Source: Pedobacter quisquiliarum (GTDB lineage Bacteria; Bacteroidota; Bacteroidia; Sphingobacteriales; Sphingobacteriaceae). From it: a stretch of 64,000 bases of DNA. The translations under genes were made by a program, and so were the position numbers. Below are positions 55,691-64,000 of the stretch, one piece after another (the first letter of the stretch is position 1; the number at the start of each line of letters is the position of its first letter). The notes beneath the pieces were generated by a model. The model was given only the letters and a program-made list of their open reading frames with translations, was not told the origin of the DNA and did not search any database. The stretch lies in the NCBI RefSeq assembly GCF_014642175.1, contig NZ_BMIL01000001.1, positions 310,001-374,000 of the forward strand, read 5' to 3'.

Positions 55691-56794
55691 ATGCGAGATT
55701 ACAAAATAGGACCGGCATTCTGGGTCTGGTGTGTTTTACTAGTTTGCTTTATAGCAGATGCGAAAGGTCAGCAGTTGAAAGTTGTGGTTGCGGGGCTAAA
55801 TCATGATCATGTTTATTCGATTATGAACAGCTACGAAAAAGGAGCGGTGCAGCTTTTAGGCATTGCAGAATCAGATCCTGCTTTAATCAAGCGGTTCAAA
55901 GCGCGGTATAAACTCCCGGATTCCATTTTTGAGCCGGACCTTAAAGTTCTATTATCGAAACGCAAGCCCGATGTTGTGCTTGCTTACAATGCCATAAGCG
56001 ACCACCTCCAGGTTGTTGAAGCTGCGGCACCGCTGGGCATATCCGTCATGGTGGAGAAACCACTTGCAACAACGGTAAAGGATGCTAACCGCATGGCGCA
56101 GCTCGCCAGGCAACATAAAATCCATTTGCTTACCAATTATGAAACAACCTGGTACCCGAGCAATCAGGAGGCTTATACCAGAATTAAGACGAACAAGGAA
56201 ATTGGTCGTGTGAGGAAGATGATTGTTCATGATGGACACCAGGGACCGAAGGAAATCAATGTGAGTGCGGCATTTTTAAGCTGGCTGACCGACCCAATTA
56301 AAAACGGTGGCGGAGCTATCGTCGACTTTGGCTGTTATGGTGCAAACCTCATGACCTGGTTGATGGATGGTAAGGCGCCTGTCGCAGTCAGGGCAGTGAC
56401 CCGTCAGCTTAAGAAAGACATTTACCCGAATGTGGACGATGATGCAACCATACTGCTGGAGTATGCGGATGCCACAGGTATTGTTGAAGCTTCATGGAAC
56501 TGGCCCTTTGCCATTAAAGACATGGAGGTCTTCGGCGAAAGCGGCTATATTCAAGCAGTAGATCCGCAAACCTTACGTACACGGGCAGGTGATGGCAATA
56601 GCTACAAACTGTCTACAGCAGCAGCACGGCCAGATGGTTTTGCGGATCATCTGAAGTATCTTGAAGCACTATTAAGTGGGAAGATCTCGCCGAAAAACGA
56701 CTTGTCTTCCCTGGAGAATAACCTTATAGTGGTCAAAATTCTGGAAGCAGCGAAAGCATCCGCGAAAAGCGGCAAGCGCATTGTTCTTAAATAG
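55691..56794 (+). CDS. Gfo/Idh/MocA family oxidoreductase, predicted exported
   Basis: About 367 residues from the ATG at 55691, which begins a signal-peptide-like hydrophobic stretch (residues 6-24, ending DAKGQ). The Rossmann segment LKVVVAGLNHDHVYSI follows but lacks the usual GxGxxG. The family lysine is in VMVEKPLATT (near 128-137). The C-terminal alpha/beta domain (about 160-340) has GGGAIVDFGCYGANLM. Periplasmic members occur in Bacteroidota and act on sugars. An upstream in-frame ATG at 55661 adds ten residues. Confidence 0.88.
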   Translation: MRDYKIGPAFWVWCVLLVCFIADAKGQQLKVVVAGLNHDHVYSIMNSYEKGAVQLLGIAESDPALIKRFKARYKLPDSIFEPDLKVLLSKRKPDVVLAYNAISDHLQVVEAAAPLGISVMVEKPLATTVKDANRMAQLARQHKIHLLTNYETTWYPSNQEAYTRIKTNKEIGRVRKMIVHDGHQGPKEINVSAAFLSWLTDPIKNGGGAIVDFGCYGANLMTWLMDGKAPVAVRAVTRQLKKDIYPNVDDDATILLEYADATGIVEASWNWPFAIKDMEVFGESGYIQAVDPQTLRTRAGDGNSYKLSTAAARPDGFADHLKYLEALLSGKISPKNDLSSLENNLIVVKILEAAKASAKSGKRIVLK

Positions 56795-56819
56795 AATGAG
56801 CAGCGAGGGGAGAACCCCC

Positions 56820-57047
56820 TCAGCTGTTTAGAAACTCGTAGTCAAAGATGTAGTCGTCTATATTGTCGCGATGTTCCCGATAGTCGGCGCTTTTATGATC
56901 AATCATTTTCTGATCATAATCTACAATACAAATGACCTCTTTACCTTCCTTCTTGAGGTGGTTGTCAGTGTCAATAATCTGGTTGTAACGTTGGGAGTCG
57001 ATCGCTCCATATCCTTGTGCAGGATCAAAATAAACAAGTCTGAACAT
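56820..57047 (-). CDS. Small acidic protein of unknown function
   Basis: About 75 residues (MFRLVYFDPAQGYGAIDS..., alternative start two codons earlier at 57053). Predicted mixed alpha/beta and cytoplasmic, with many Asp and Tyr. I do not recognise the family, but the composition is protein-like and it fills a gap between two other genes. A TAAATTTG box on its strand at 57082-57089 could be its promoter. Confidence 0.55.
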   Translation of the reverse strand: MFRLVYFDPAQGYGAIDSQRYNQIIDTDNHLKKEGKEVICIVDYDQKMIDHKSADYREHRDNIDDYIFDYEFLNS

Positions 57048-57053
57048 AGTCAT

Positions 57054-57445
57054 AGGTTTTAGACAAAAAATATAGGTATCCCAAATTTAGTTTAACCATA
57101 ATCAAAACTTTACAAGGAAAACCCCCAAATATTTGAAATAAATACCCTTCTTGTGTAAGGAATTTTTTGAATATTAAAATATTAATACCCAGAGCTTTAT
57201 AGCTGTTGCTGATGGCGCAAAATAGCGTTGGTGCAGCAATGGCGCAAGCGCAGCGTGCTTTCAAATAAGTTGGAGGGGTTACCTGGTGTGAGGATTGATC
57301 AATGGAGGTATCCATCCTGGTTGAATTTGGGATTGAGATGATTGATTATTAGGGTTTAATATTTTTAAGGTAGTAAGTATTTCACGTATTTGCACATTTC
57401 GGGGAGATTTTTTCTCATTATTTCTTTGGTCTTCGATTTTATGCT
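57054..57445. other. Intergenic stretch
   Basis: About 390 bases separating divergent genes. It has an A/T-rich core with a TAAATTTG box for the minus-strand gene (57082-57089). Nothing else is recognised. Confidence 0.4.
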
Positions 57446-58396
57446 ATGAATTATATTGACGTTTTATTGGTTGTTGTTCTCGTGCTTCCGATCTATTCAG
57501 CTTGGGAAAGGGGTTTTCTATTTACGACGGCAGACCTTATCAGCTGGCTTGGGAGCTTAGTCTTAGCTTTCTATACCAACGCACAGGCAAGTCGCTTTAT
57601 CGAACAGCTATTTCCAGGTGTCGTGATTTGGTCACGCCCTTTCGCTTTCATCTTCACAGCGATTGCTGTAAAGCTCCTGCTTGACTGGATTGTAGGGCAC
57701 CTGTTCCGGTACATACCGCCACGCGTTCATGCAAGTTTGGTAAACAGGAGCCTTGGTCTGCTTCCGGGTTTAGTTAATGGTGCCTTATGTGCGGCTTTTG
57801 TGGCGACGCTGCTCTTGTTACTGCCTCTAAATAGTAAAGTACCCATGCAGGTGCGGGAAAGTCGCATTGCGAGACCATTGATAACTGAAATCGACTGGTT
57901 AGGAAAGCAACTCGCAGGTATATTTTCTGGAGGCAATGATTTCACCAAGCATCCCAGTCATGTAAATGCCGAAGAAACCATTAAGCTGCCGTTCAAAGTG
58001 AGTGATCCGGTACCCAATCCAACTTTGGAGCAGCAGATGCTGGTGCTGATCAATAAGGAGCGCAAACTCATGGGCTTGAAGCCCCTTGTTACTGATCCTG
58101 AAATGCGGCTGGTTGCACGTAAGCATGCTGCCGATATGTTTGCGCGGGGGTACTTTTCACATCGGAGCCCGGAAGGCAAGGATCCTTTCGACCGTATGGC
58201 TGCTGAGCAGGTGTCGTTTCTGACGGCAGGGGAAAATCTGGCCCTGGCGCAGTCCCTGGAAATTGCCCATGATGGTTTAATGAAATCACCCGGTCACCGT
58301 GCAAATATTCTAAATGGCGCTTTCGGACGAGTAGGCATTGGGATTCAGGATGGCGGCTTCTATGGCTTAATGATCACCCAGAATTTTAGAAACTAG
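57446..58396 (+). CDS. CvpA-CAP domain fusion protein
   Basis: A 316-residue protein. Residues 1 to about 135 are a CvpA-like membrane domain with four helices. After a linker, residues about 185-316 form an extracytoplasmic CAP domain (SCP/PR-1 family), with LINKERKLMGLKPL, KHAADMFARGYFSHRSPEG and MKSPGHRANILNG including the conserved histidines. CvpA relates to colicin V production and CAP domains are secreted cysteine-rich-protein relatives; the combined function is unknown. It stands alone between regulatory gaps. Confidence 0.9.
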   Translation: MNYIDVLLVVVLVLPIYSAWERGFLFTTADLISWLGSLVLAFYTNAQASRFIEQLFPGVVIWSRPFAFIFTAIAVKLLLDWIVGHLFRYIPPRVHASLVNRSLGLLPGLVNGALCAAFVATLLLLLPLNSKVPMQVRESRIARPLITEIDWLGKQLAGIFSGGNDFTKHPSHVNAEETIKLPFKVSDPVPNPTLEQQMLVLINKERKLMGLKPLVTDPEMRLVARKHAADMFARGYFSHRSPEGKDPFDRMAAEQVSFLTAGENLALAQSLEIAHDGLMKSPGHRANILNGAFGRVGIGIQDGGFYGLMITQNFRN

Positions 58397-58580
58397 GACG
58401 AATACTGCTAAACGGCCGCATCTGCTCTGATATTGAGCATGCTCATGCATAATATGGGCTCATATCCTGCGAAAACGTTTTAGTAAAAACGTATCAATGT
58501 TGTTGGAAAGACTTTGAGGTGTGAATATTATCCTTAAATTACAGGCAGAAACCATTATAAACCTTAATACCGAGTGTGAA

Positions 58581-60320
58581 ATGAAAGATTTTCAAATTAA
58601 GAAGTCAGACACTGAGTACGACGCGATTGTTATCGGATCAGGTGCTGGCGGAGGTATGGCAGCTTACGTGCTGGCCCATGCCGGACAAAAAGTTTTGATG
58701 CTGGAGGCAGGAGATCATTTTGATCCCAGGACCGACGCGCAACAACTGAAATGGCCATGGGAGTCGCCTCGCCGTGGTGCAAGTACAACAAGACCATTCG
58801 GTGATTTTGATGCTTCCTATGGCGGATGGGTACTGGATGGAGAACCTTACACCCAAAAGGACAACTCGGAATTTGCATGGTTTAGATCCAGAATGCTTGG
58901 TGGGCGTACGAACCACTGGGGTAGGATCTCATTGCGTATGGGTCCGGAAGATTTCAAGCCTAAAGACGGCCTGACTGATAGCTGGCCGATTACCTATGAT
59001 GATTTAAAGCCTTTTTATGATAAAGTAGATCGTTTAATTGGTGTTTATGGCACGGTTGAAGGGATCGAAAATGAACCGGATGGCATCTTTCTTCCGCCAC
59101 CAAAACCAAGACTTCATGAGTTATTCATACGTAAAGGTGCGAAGAAGGCGGGAGTTACGGTTATTCCAGGTCGTGGGTCGGTATTAACAGAAGCGCTTCC
59201 GGGCAACAAAGAACGTGGTTCATGTTTCTTCTGTGGCCAATGTGGCAGGGCTTGTAAGGTTTATGCGGATTTCTCTGCTTCTTCATGTCTGGTTATTCCT
59301 GCCGTAAAAACAGGCAATTTGACGGTTATCACGAATGCCATGGTACGCGAAGTGCTAACAGATAAAGCTGGTCTGGCAACAGGCGTATCCTATGTGAATA
59401 CACGTGATCTTCAGGAACATCAGGTACGCGGTAAAGTCGTGATCCTGGGTGCAAGTGCCTGTGAATCTGCAAGGCTATTGATGAACTCAAAATCTGCAGC
59501 ACACCCGGATGGGATTGCGAACAGTTCTGGTGTTGTTGGTAAATACCTTCATGATTCTACCGGTGCAAGTTTAAGTGGTTTCCTTCCGCAATTGATGGAT
59601 CGTAAACGCTATAATGAAGATGGTGTGGGCAGTGTGCACATCTATTCACCATGGTGGTTAAACAATAAAAATCTGGATTTCCCTAGAGGTTACCATATTG
59701 AGTATGGTGGCGGTATGCACATGCCTTCTTACGGTTTTGGTGGTGGCATGCAGGGCATGAATGGTCTGGTGCCCGGCCGTGATGGTCAAATGAAAGAAGC
59801 AGGAGGCTATGGTGCATCATTGAAAGATGATTACAGAAGGTTTTATGGAACCGGTGTAGGTATGGCTGGTCGCGGAACGGCGATTGCCCGTGAAAGCAAC
59901 TACTGTGAAATAGACCCGAAAACAGTTGATAAATTCGGTATTCCGGTGCTACGTTTCCACTACAAATGGGCTCCTGAAGAAGTTAAGCAAGCGAAACACA
60001 TGCAGGAGACCTTCAAAGAAATTATGCATGGTATGGGCGCCGTGATTACTTCAAAGTTACCTGGCGCGGATACAAACTACGGATTGGAAGCACCAGGTAA
60101 GATTATCCATGAAGTTGGAACGGTTAGAATGGGAGATGATCCGAAGACGTCTGCATTGAACAAGTACTGCCAGGCGCATGACTGCAAGAATCTATTTGTG
60201 GTAGATGCTGCACCTTTTGTTCAGCAGGGTGATAAAAATGCAACCTGGACCATTCTTGCGCTTTCGATGCGTACCGCAGAATATATTCTTGCACAGAAGA
60301 AAAAATTAAACGTAGGATAG
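58581..60320 (+). CDS. GMC-family FAD oxidoreductase
   Basis: A 579-residue flavoprotein. The FAD-binding Rossmann motif IVIGSGAGGGMAAY is at the N terminus, and the C terminus has the GMC-type NLFVVDAAPFVQQGDKNATWTI with a catalytic-like Asn. A cluster CFFCGQCGRAC near 219-229 resembles the [3Fe-4S]-site of FAD-dependent sugar dehydrogenases. An upstream in-frame ATG at 58521 adds 20 non-conserved residues. The next gene encodes a small subunit of such enzymes. It probably oxidises a sugar or alcohol. Confidence 0.92.
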   Translation: MKDFQIKKSDTEYDAIVIGSGAGGGMAAYVLAHAGQKVLMLEAGDHFDPRTDAQQLKWPWESPRRGASTTRPFGDFDASYGGWVLDGEPYTQKDNSEFAWFRSRMLGGRTNHWGRISLRMGPEDFKPKDGLTDSWPITYDDLKPFYDKVDRLIGVYGTVEGIENEPDGIFLPPPKPRLHELFIRKGAKKAGVTVIPGRGSVLTEALPGNKERGSCFFCGQCGRACKVYADFSASSCLVIPAVKTGNLTVITNAMVREVLTDKAGLATGVSYVNTRDLQEHQVRGKVVILGASACESARLLMNSKSAAHPDGIANSSGVVGKYLHDSTGASLSGFLPQLMDRKRYNEDGVGSVHIYSPWWLNNKNLDFPRGYHIEYGGGMHMPSYGFGGGMQGMNGLVPGRDGQMKEAGGYGASLKDDYRRFYGTGVGMAGRGTAIARESNYCEIDPKTVDKFGIPVLRFHYKWAPEEVKQAKHMQETFKEIMHGMGAVITSKLPGADTNYGLEAPGKIIHEVGTVRMGDDPKTSALNKYCQAHDCKNLFVVDAAPFVQQGDKNATWTILALSMRTAEYILAQKKKLNVG

Positions 60321-60355
60321 GTAATTTACATTAATGCTGATTTAATCATTAGATC

Positions 60356-60982
60356 ATGAATAGACGTGATTCACTCAAGGCCTTAGGCCTTACCGCAATA
60401 AGCACTACCGTTTTACTGGAGGCCTGTAAGTCTGGCGAGGACAAAGTACCAGCGCCAGGTACGGACAGTACCAAACAGGCCGGGAGACAAGATTTTGAAG
60501 TAGAGCGCGACAAGCGCCTTCACGAAGAAAAGTTTTTCAATGATCATGAGTTGGCTACAATAGGTATTCTGGCAGACATCATCATTCCTAAGGATGATAA
60601 ATCTGGTTCTGCCACTGACGCGAAAGTACCCGACTTTATTGAGTTCATTGTGAAAGATATACCTAGTTACCAGACACCAATGCGTGGTGGCTTACGGTGG
60701 TTAGACCTGCAATCGCTACAACGTTTTGAAAAGTCCTTTGCAGATGCAAGTCCGGAACAGCGCCTTAACATCGTTGATGATATTGCTTACCCGAATAAGC
60801 TGAAACCAGGTATGTTACAAGGGGCTGGTTTTTTCAACCTTATGCGTGATCTGACCGCTTCAGGCTTCTTCACCAGCGAGATGGGCGTAAAGGATCTCGG
60901 GTATGCGGGTAATAAGCCAAACCGTTGGGAAGGCGTACCTGCCGATGTGCTTAAACAATACGGCTTGGAAGGCGCGGTTTAG
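60356..60982 (+). CDS. Gluconate 2-dehydrogenase subunit 3-like protein
   Basis: A 208-residue protein with a twin-arginine-like start (MNRRDSLKALGL), a hydrophobic stretch and the lipobox LLEAC, so it is an exported lipoprotein. The mature part matches the gluconate dehydrogenase small subunit family, which chaperones the flavoprotein to the periplasm via the Tat route. It lies 36 bases after the GMC gene. No cytochrome c subunit is seen next to it. Confidence 0.9.
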   Translation: MNRRDSLKALGLTAISTTVLLEACKSGEDKVPAPGTDSTKQAGRQDFEVERDKRLHEEKFFNDHELATIGILADIIIPKDDKSGSATDAKVPDFIEFIVKDIPSYQTPMRGGLRWLDLQSLQRFEKSFADASPEQRLNIVDDIAYPNKLKPGMLQGAGFFNLMRDLTASGFFTSEMGVKDLGYAGNKPNRWEGVPADVLKQYGLEGAV

Positions 60983-61007
60983 ATGCTATATTTGAGAAAA
61001 ATTCTCA

Positions 61008-62030
61008 ATGACACAAGCCATCAGTATAGAAGCATATTTCGATCTGAATATTCCGCTGATTGATGTGCGTACACCATTAGAATATGCGCAGGGACATGTG
61101 CCCGGCGCATATAATCTCCCTATTTTCAGCAACGAAGAACGTGTGCAGGTGGGTACGACCTACAAGCAGCAAAGTCGCGAGGCGGCCATCTTACTCGGCT
61201 TTGATCTGGCCGGTCCGAAATGGTCGGGCTTTATCAAAGAAGCACTGGTATTGGCACCTGAGAAGCGGATTGTGGTACATTGCTGGCGGGGCGGCATGCG
61301 TAGCGGCGCTATGGCATGGGCGCTTGGTCTCTATGGCTTTGAAGTTTATACCATAGCAGGTGGTTACAAGAGCTATCGCCGATGGGCGTTGGCTCAGTTT
61401 GAAAAGCCCTGGAAGCTAAACGTACTCGGCGGCCTGACTGGATCCGGGAAGACCAAAATCCTTTATGCTTTGCAGAACATGGATGAACAGATCATTGATC
61501 TGGAAGATCTTGCACAACATCAGGGCTCCGCATTCGGCACCATGAATAAACTCAAACAGCCCACACAAGAGCAGTTTGAAAACAACTTCGCCTGGGCGCT
61601 GCAAAAACAAGAACCGGCACATACGATCTGGGTAGAGGATGAAAGTCTTACGATCGGCAGGCGTGTAATTCCCAATGCGTTCTGGAAGAATATGCGTAAT
61701 ACAAACTTGATTAAACTGCAGGTTTCAGACGAAGTTCGTGTTTCCACCCTGGTGGAAGAATATGGGAAGTTGGACCCTGAATTTTTAATAGATTGTACTA
61801 CACGTGTTCGAAAGCGTCTTGGTCCTCAACAGACTGACCATGCGATTGCTGCAATAAATGAAGGCAGGATGGCAGATTTCATCCGCCTGCTGCTTGTCTA
61901 TTATGATAAAACCTACCAAAGAGGTGTTCAAAAAAGAAGTCCGGAGAAAATCTTCCCGGTAGCATGTCAAGGCAGCATCGCCTCCATGGCGCAACATTTA
62001 AAAACCTTCGCCGGCACGCTTCCGGTATAA
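61008..62030 (+). CDS. mnmH: tRNA 2-selenouridine synthase
   Basis: A 340-residue enzyme that replaces sulfur by selenium (via a geranyl intermediate) at the wobble uridine of some tRNAs. The N-terminal rhodanese domain has the active Cys C92 in HCWRGGMRSG. The C-terminal P-loop domain has Walker A GLTGSGKT at 142-149. It is followed 17 bases later by selD, which makes the selenophosphate donor. Also known as selU/ybbB. Confidence 0.95.
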   Translation: MTQAISIEAYFDLNIPLIDVRTPLEYAQGHVPGAYNLPIFSNEERVQVGTTYKQQSREAAILLGFDLAGPKWSGFIKEALVLAPEKRIVVHCWRGGMRSGAMAWALGLYGFEVYTIAGGYKSYRRWALAQFEKPWKLNVLGGLTGSGKTKILYALQNMDEQIIDLEDLAQHQGSAFGTMNKLKQPTQEQFENNFAWALQKQEPAHTIWVEDESLTIGRRVIPNAFWKNMRNTNLIKLQVSDEVRVSTLVEEYGKLDPEFLIDCTTRVRKRLGPQQTDHAIAAINEGRMADFIRLLLVYYDKTYQRGVQKRSPEKIFPVACQGSIASMAQHLKTFAGTLPV

Positions 62031-62047
62031 AATCATTATAATTTACA

Positions 62048-63088
62048 ATGGAAACATCTACAATAAAACTTACCCAGTATTCCCATGGCGCAGGTTGTGG
62101 CTGTAAAATCAGTCCCGCAATATTGGATAAGATCTTACACAGTCCTATCGCTGCGCCAGCGGATGCCCGTCTGCTTGTTGGTAACGATAAGCGGGATGAT
62201 GCAGCAGTGCTTGACCTGGGGAACGGTACTGCGTTGATCTCAACCACCGACTTCTTTATGCCCATTGTAGATGACCCGTTCGACTTCGGCCGGATTGCAT
62301 CTGCGAACGCCATCAGTGACGTTTATGCAATGGGCGGTAAGCCAGTGCTGGCTATTGCGATTTTAGGCTGGCCGATCGACAAGCTTCCACCGGAGGTGGC
62401 GCAAAAAGTTTTGGAAGGCGCGCGGTCAATCTGTGCAGAAGCTGGGATAACCTTAGCAGGTGGGCACAGCATCGACTGTCCTGAGCCGGTGTTCGGATTG
62501 GCCGTAAATGGCATGGTAAACATTGCTGAACTCAAGCAAAACTCAACGGCAACTGCGGGTTGCAAGCTTTACCTGACCAAAGCGTTAGGTGTTGGTATTT
62601 TATCTACGGCGCAAAAAAGAGGTATCCTAAAACCGGAAGATGCTGCTATTGCACTAAAGAGTATGGTAACACTTAATAAGCCCGGGGCGCGCTTTGCAAC
62701 CATTGAAGGTGTAAAGGCAATGACGGATGTAACAGGTTTCGGATTACTCGGGCATTTATCGGAAATGTGCGAAGGTAGCGGGCTTACTGCAGAAATCGAC
62801 TTTGAAAAGGTTCCGGTGATTGCATCATTGGGTGATTACCTGGCACAAAGCTGTTTCCCAGGAGGGACGCAGCGCAACTGGAATAGCTATGGACACAAGA
62901 TTGGTGAAATAACAGATGCGCAACGCTATGTACTGGCAGATCCACAAACAAGTGGTGGTTTGCTGGTTGCGGTTACGGAAGAAGCATCTGCTGCTTTTGA
63001 GCAGCTGTTGGAGGAACTAAATTTACCTTCAGTGTCTTTCGGTAGACTGAAAGCCGCTGAAGGTAAGGATTTGATACAGGTTATTTAA
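62048..63088 (+). CDS. selD: Selenide, water dikinase
   Basis: A 346-residue enzyme that makes selenophosphate from selenide and ATP. The catalytic residues C17 and K20 lie in GAGCGCKIS; in some organisms C17 is selenocysteine, but it is Cys here. The ATP-site residues [15 protein letters not shown] and GGHSIDCPE are typical. The gene pairs with mnmH in a two-gene operon, which means the selenium is used for tRNA. No selA, selB or selC was found in the window. Confidence 0.96.
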   Translation: METSTIKLTQYSHGAGCGCKISPAILDKILHSPIAAPADARLLVGNDKRDDAAVLDLGNGTALISTTDFFMPIVDDPFDFGRIASANAISDVYAMGGKPVLAIAILGWPIDKLPPEVAQKVLEGARSICAEAGITLAGGHSIDCPEPVFGLAVNGMVNIAELKQNSTATAGCKLYLTKALGVGILSTAQKRGILKPEDAAIALKSMVTLNKPGARFATIEGVKAMTDVTGFGLLGHLSEMCEGSGLTAEIDFEKVPVIASLGDYLAQSCFPGGTQRNWNSYGHKIGEITDAQRYVLADPQTSGGLLVAVTEEASAAFEQLLEELNLPSVSFGRLKAAEGKDLIQVI

Positions 63089-63100
63089 CCTGTATCAAAT
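63069..63100. terminator. Bidirectional terminator overlapping both stop codons
   Basis: A perfect 14-bp stem (63069-63082 with 63087-63100) built on TTGATACAGGTT, with loop ATTT. It includes the selD stop (63086-63088) and the stop of the convergent gene (63095-63097). Confidence 0.7.
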
Positions 63101-64000
63101 CAATTTATCTGGTGTAATTGGTAGCTGTCTGATTCGTTTACCTGTTGCATTAAAGATTGCATTTGCAATGGCGGGTGCAACACCAATGATGGCGATTTCG
63201 CCAATACCCTTTGTGCCCATTGGGTCTACAATGTAGTCGGGTTTGTCTACGAATCTCACTTCAATATGTGGAACATCAGCATGCACAGGCACGTGGTAAT
63301 CCGCGAGATCTTTCGTCATGTATCTTCCGAAGCGATGATCCATTACCGCATCTTCTGTTAGCGCCATACCAATACCGCCCGTAACGCCACCAATCATCTG
63401 ATTGCCTGCCGTTTTCATGTTTATGATCTTTCCTGCGTCTGCACAGGTTACCGCTTTTGTTACCTGAATTCTGCCGGTGATGGAATGTACACGCACTTCG
63501 ACGAAGTGTACAGAGTAGGAGTATTTGGAATACTTGGCTGCTTCAGGTCCGGGTTTAGCCTCTTCAATCAGGTCCAGATCTGCGGAGCCGCTTTTTTTCA
63601 TGAGGTCTCCTATGGTTGTTTTCGCACTTCCACCTTTAAGTTGAAGTCCACCATTGCTGAAGGTCACCTGCTCCAGTGTTGCAGACTTAAATTCCGGCAT
63701 GTTTTGGTTGGCCATCTCCAGCAACTTCTGCTTTAATACGTCGCACACGGCGAGCACGGCGGAGCCAACACTGTTGACCGTTGAAGAGCCACCCTGATTA
63801 CCTGCCACCGGGAACTCTGAGTTGCCGAGTTGAAAGGTAATCTGATCCGCAGGGATGCCAATAGCATCAGTTGCGATGCCGACCATTGCCGTACCTGTAC
63901 CGGGACCGATATCTGTCACCGCACTCTGCAGGAGTAAGGAGCCATTTGCGAAAAGCTTGGCCCTAACCTTCGCGCTTCTGCGATTTGCACCGAAGGTGCC
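63095..64000 (-). CDS. Molybdopterin-binding oxidoreductase, C-terminal part (xanthine dehydrogenase family)
   Basis: The frame runs off the window at 64000, so only the last ~300 residues are visible. They match the molybdenum-binding subunit of xanthine dehydrogenase-like enzymes: GPGTGTAMVGIATDAIGIP, and the C-terminal GTKGIGEIAIIGVAP, which holds the catalytic glutamate. A GTG at 63919 could look like a start, but the homologous sequence continues upstream without a stop. Convergent with selD, sharing its terminator. Substrate unknown. Confidence 0.9.
   Translation of the reverse strand, partial: GTFGANRRSAKVRAKLFANGSLLLQSAVTDIGPGTGTAMVGIATDAIGIPADQITFQLGNSEFPVAGNQGGSSTVNSVGSAVLAVCDVLKQKLLEMANQNMPEFKSATLEQVTFSNGGLQLKGGSAKTTIGDLMKKSGSADLDLIEEAKPGPEAAKYSKYSYSVHFVEVRVHSITGRIQVTKAVTCADAGKIINMKTAGNQMIGGVTGGIGMALTEDAVMDHRFGRYMTKDLADYHVPVHADVPHIEVRFVDKPDYIVDPMGTKGIGEIAIIGVAPAIANAIFNATGKRIRQLPITPDKLI

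Noticed and set aside
63095-63919. Separate gene starting at the GTG at 63919
   Set aside because: Homologous sequence continues upstream without a stop to the window edge, so it is an internal codon.
1-64000. CRISPR arrays, insertion sequences or prophage genes
   Set aside because: No regularly spaced repeats, transposase motifs or phage structural genes were recognised.

Overview
The window looks like chromosomal DNA of a Bacteroidota, most likely a member of the Sphingobacteriaceae (Pedobacter-like). Supporting signs are bifunctional HisIE and HisB in one compact his operon, typical families of the group (DUF4199, DUF3817, bacterial GH3 acyl-adenylase, CvpA-CAP), several TAnnTTTG-type promoter boxes, weak or absent Shine-Dalgarno sequences and many 1-4 base start/stop overlaps. 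The taxonomic call is inference from gene content, not from a marker-gene comparison.

Layout. 1-7807 (minus): a truncated WD40-repeat gene at the edge, then the complete histidine operon read hisG-hisD-hisC-hisB-hisH-hisA-hisF-hisIE, preceded by a leader with a promoter box, a nine-codon reading frame with two His codons, and a hairpin. 7998-18303 (plus): a dihydroorotase homologue that has lost its metal ligands, an acidic protein, a DUF4199 protein, then a long collinear run with two GT2 glycosyltransferases, a membrane protein, a GH3-type adenylating enzyme, dxr, rseP, hscB and a DUF3817 protein. 18357-18484: tRNA-Leu(CAA) and a terminator. 18793-23190 (plus): a type-I-secretion-like trio (ABC protein, HlyD, TolC) whose ATPase domain is unusually degenerate.

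23786-30302: a TetR regulator and a three-gene RND efflux operon, with three near-identical 13-bp palindromes marking a likely regulon. 30372-31250: DUF1579 and cold-shock genes. 31469-37844 (minus): a second RND system in which permease and outer-membrane factor are one 1549-residue reading frame. 37916-43611 (minus): a seven-gene Mrp/Mnh cation/proton antiporter operon. 43612-44382: a non-conserved-looking stretch with a small ORF and a nested inverted-repeat element. 44383-49048: metallophosphoesterase, nucleotidyltransferase, Crp-type regulator, VOC protein, a broken DinB-like gene, an intact DinB gene and a WYL regulator. 49117-53176 (plus): a DevBCA/MacAB-like tripartite exporter with its own TolC. 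53224-64000: a TIM-barrel isomerase-like protein, a zinc metallopeptidase, a membrane acyltransferase-like protein, a Gfo/Idh/MocA oxidoreductase, CvpA-CAP, a GMC oxidoreductase with its small subunit, mnmH-selD (selenouridine in tRNA), and the C-terminal part of a molybdopterin oxidoreductase running off the edge.

Overall the window mixes housekeeping (histidine, isoprenoid, Fe-S, tRNA) with an unusually high density of envelope export machinery: four tripartite exporters, all but one of their TolC components encoded as separate genes. No insertion sequence, CRISPR array or prophage was seen.
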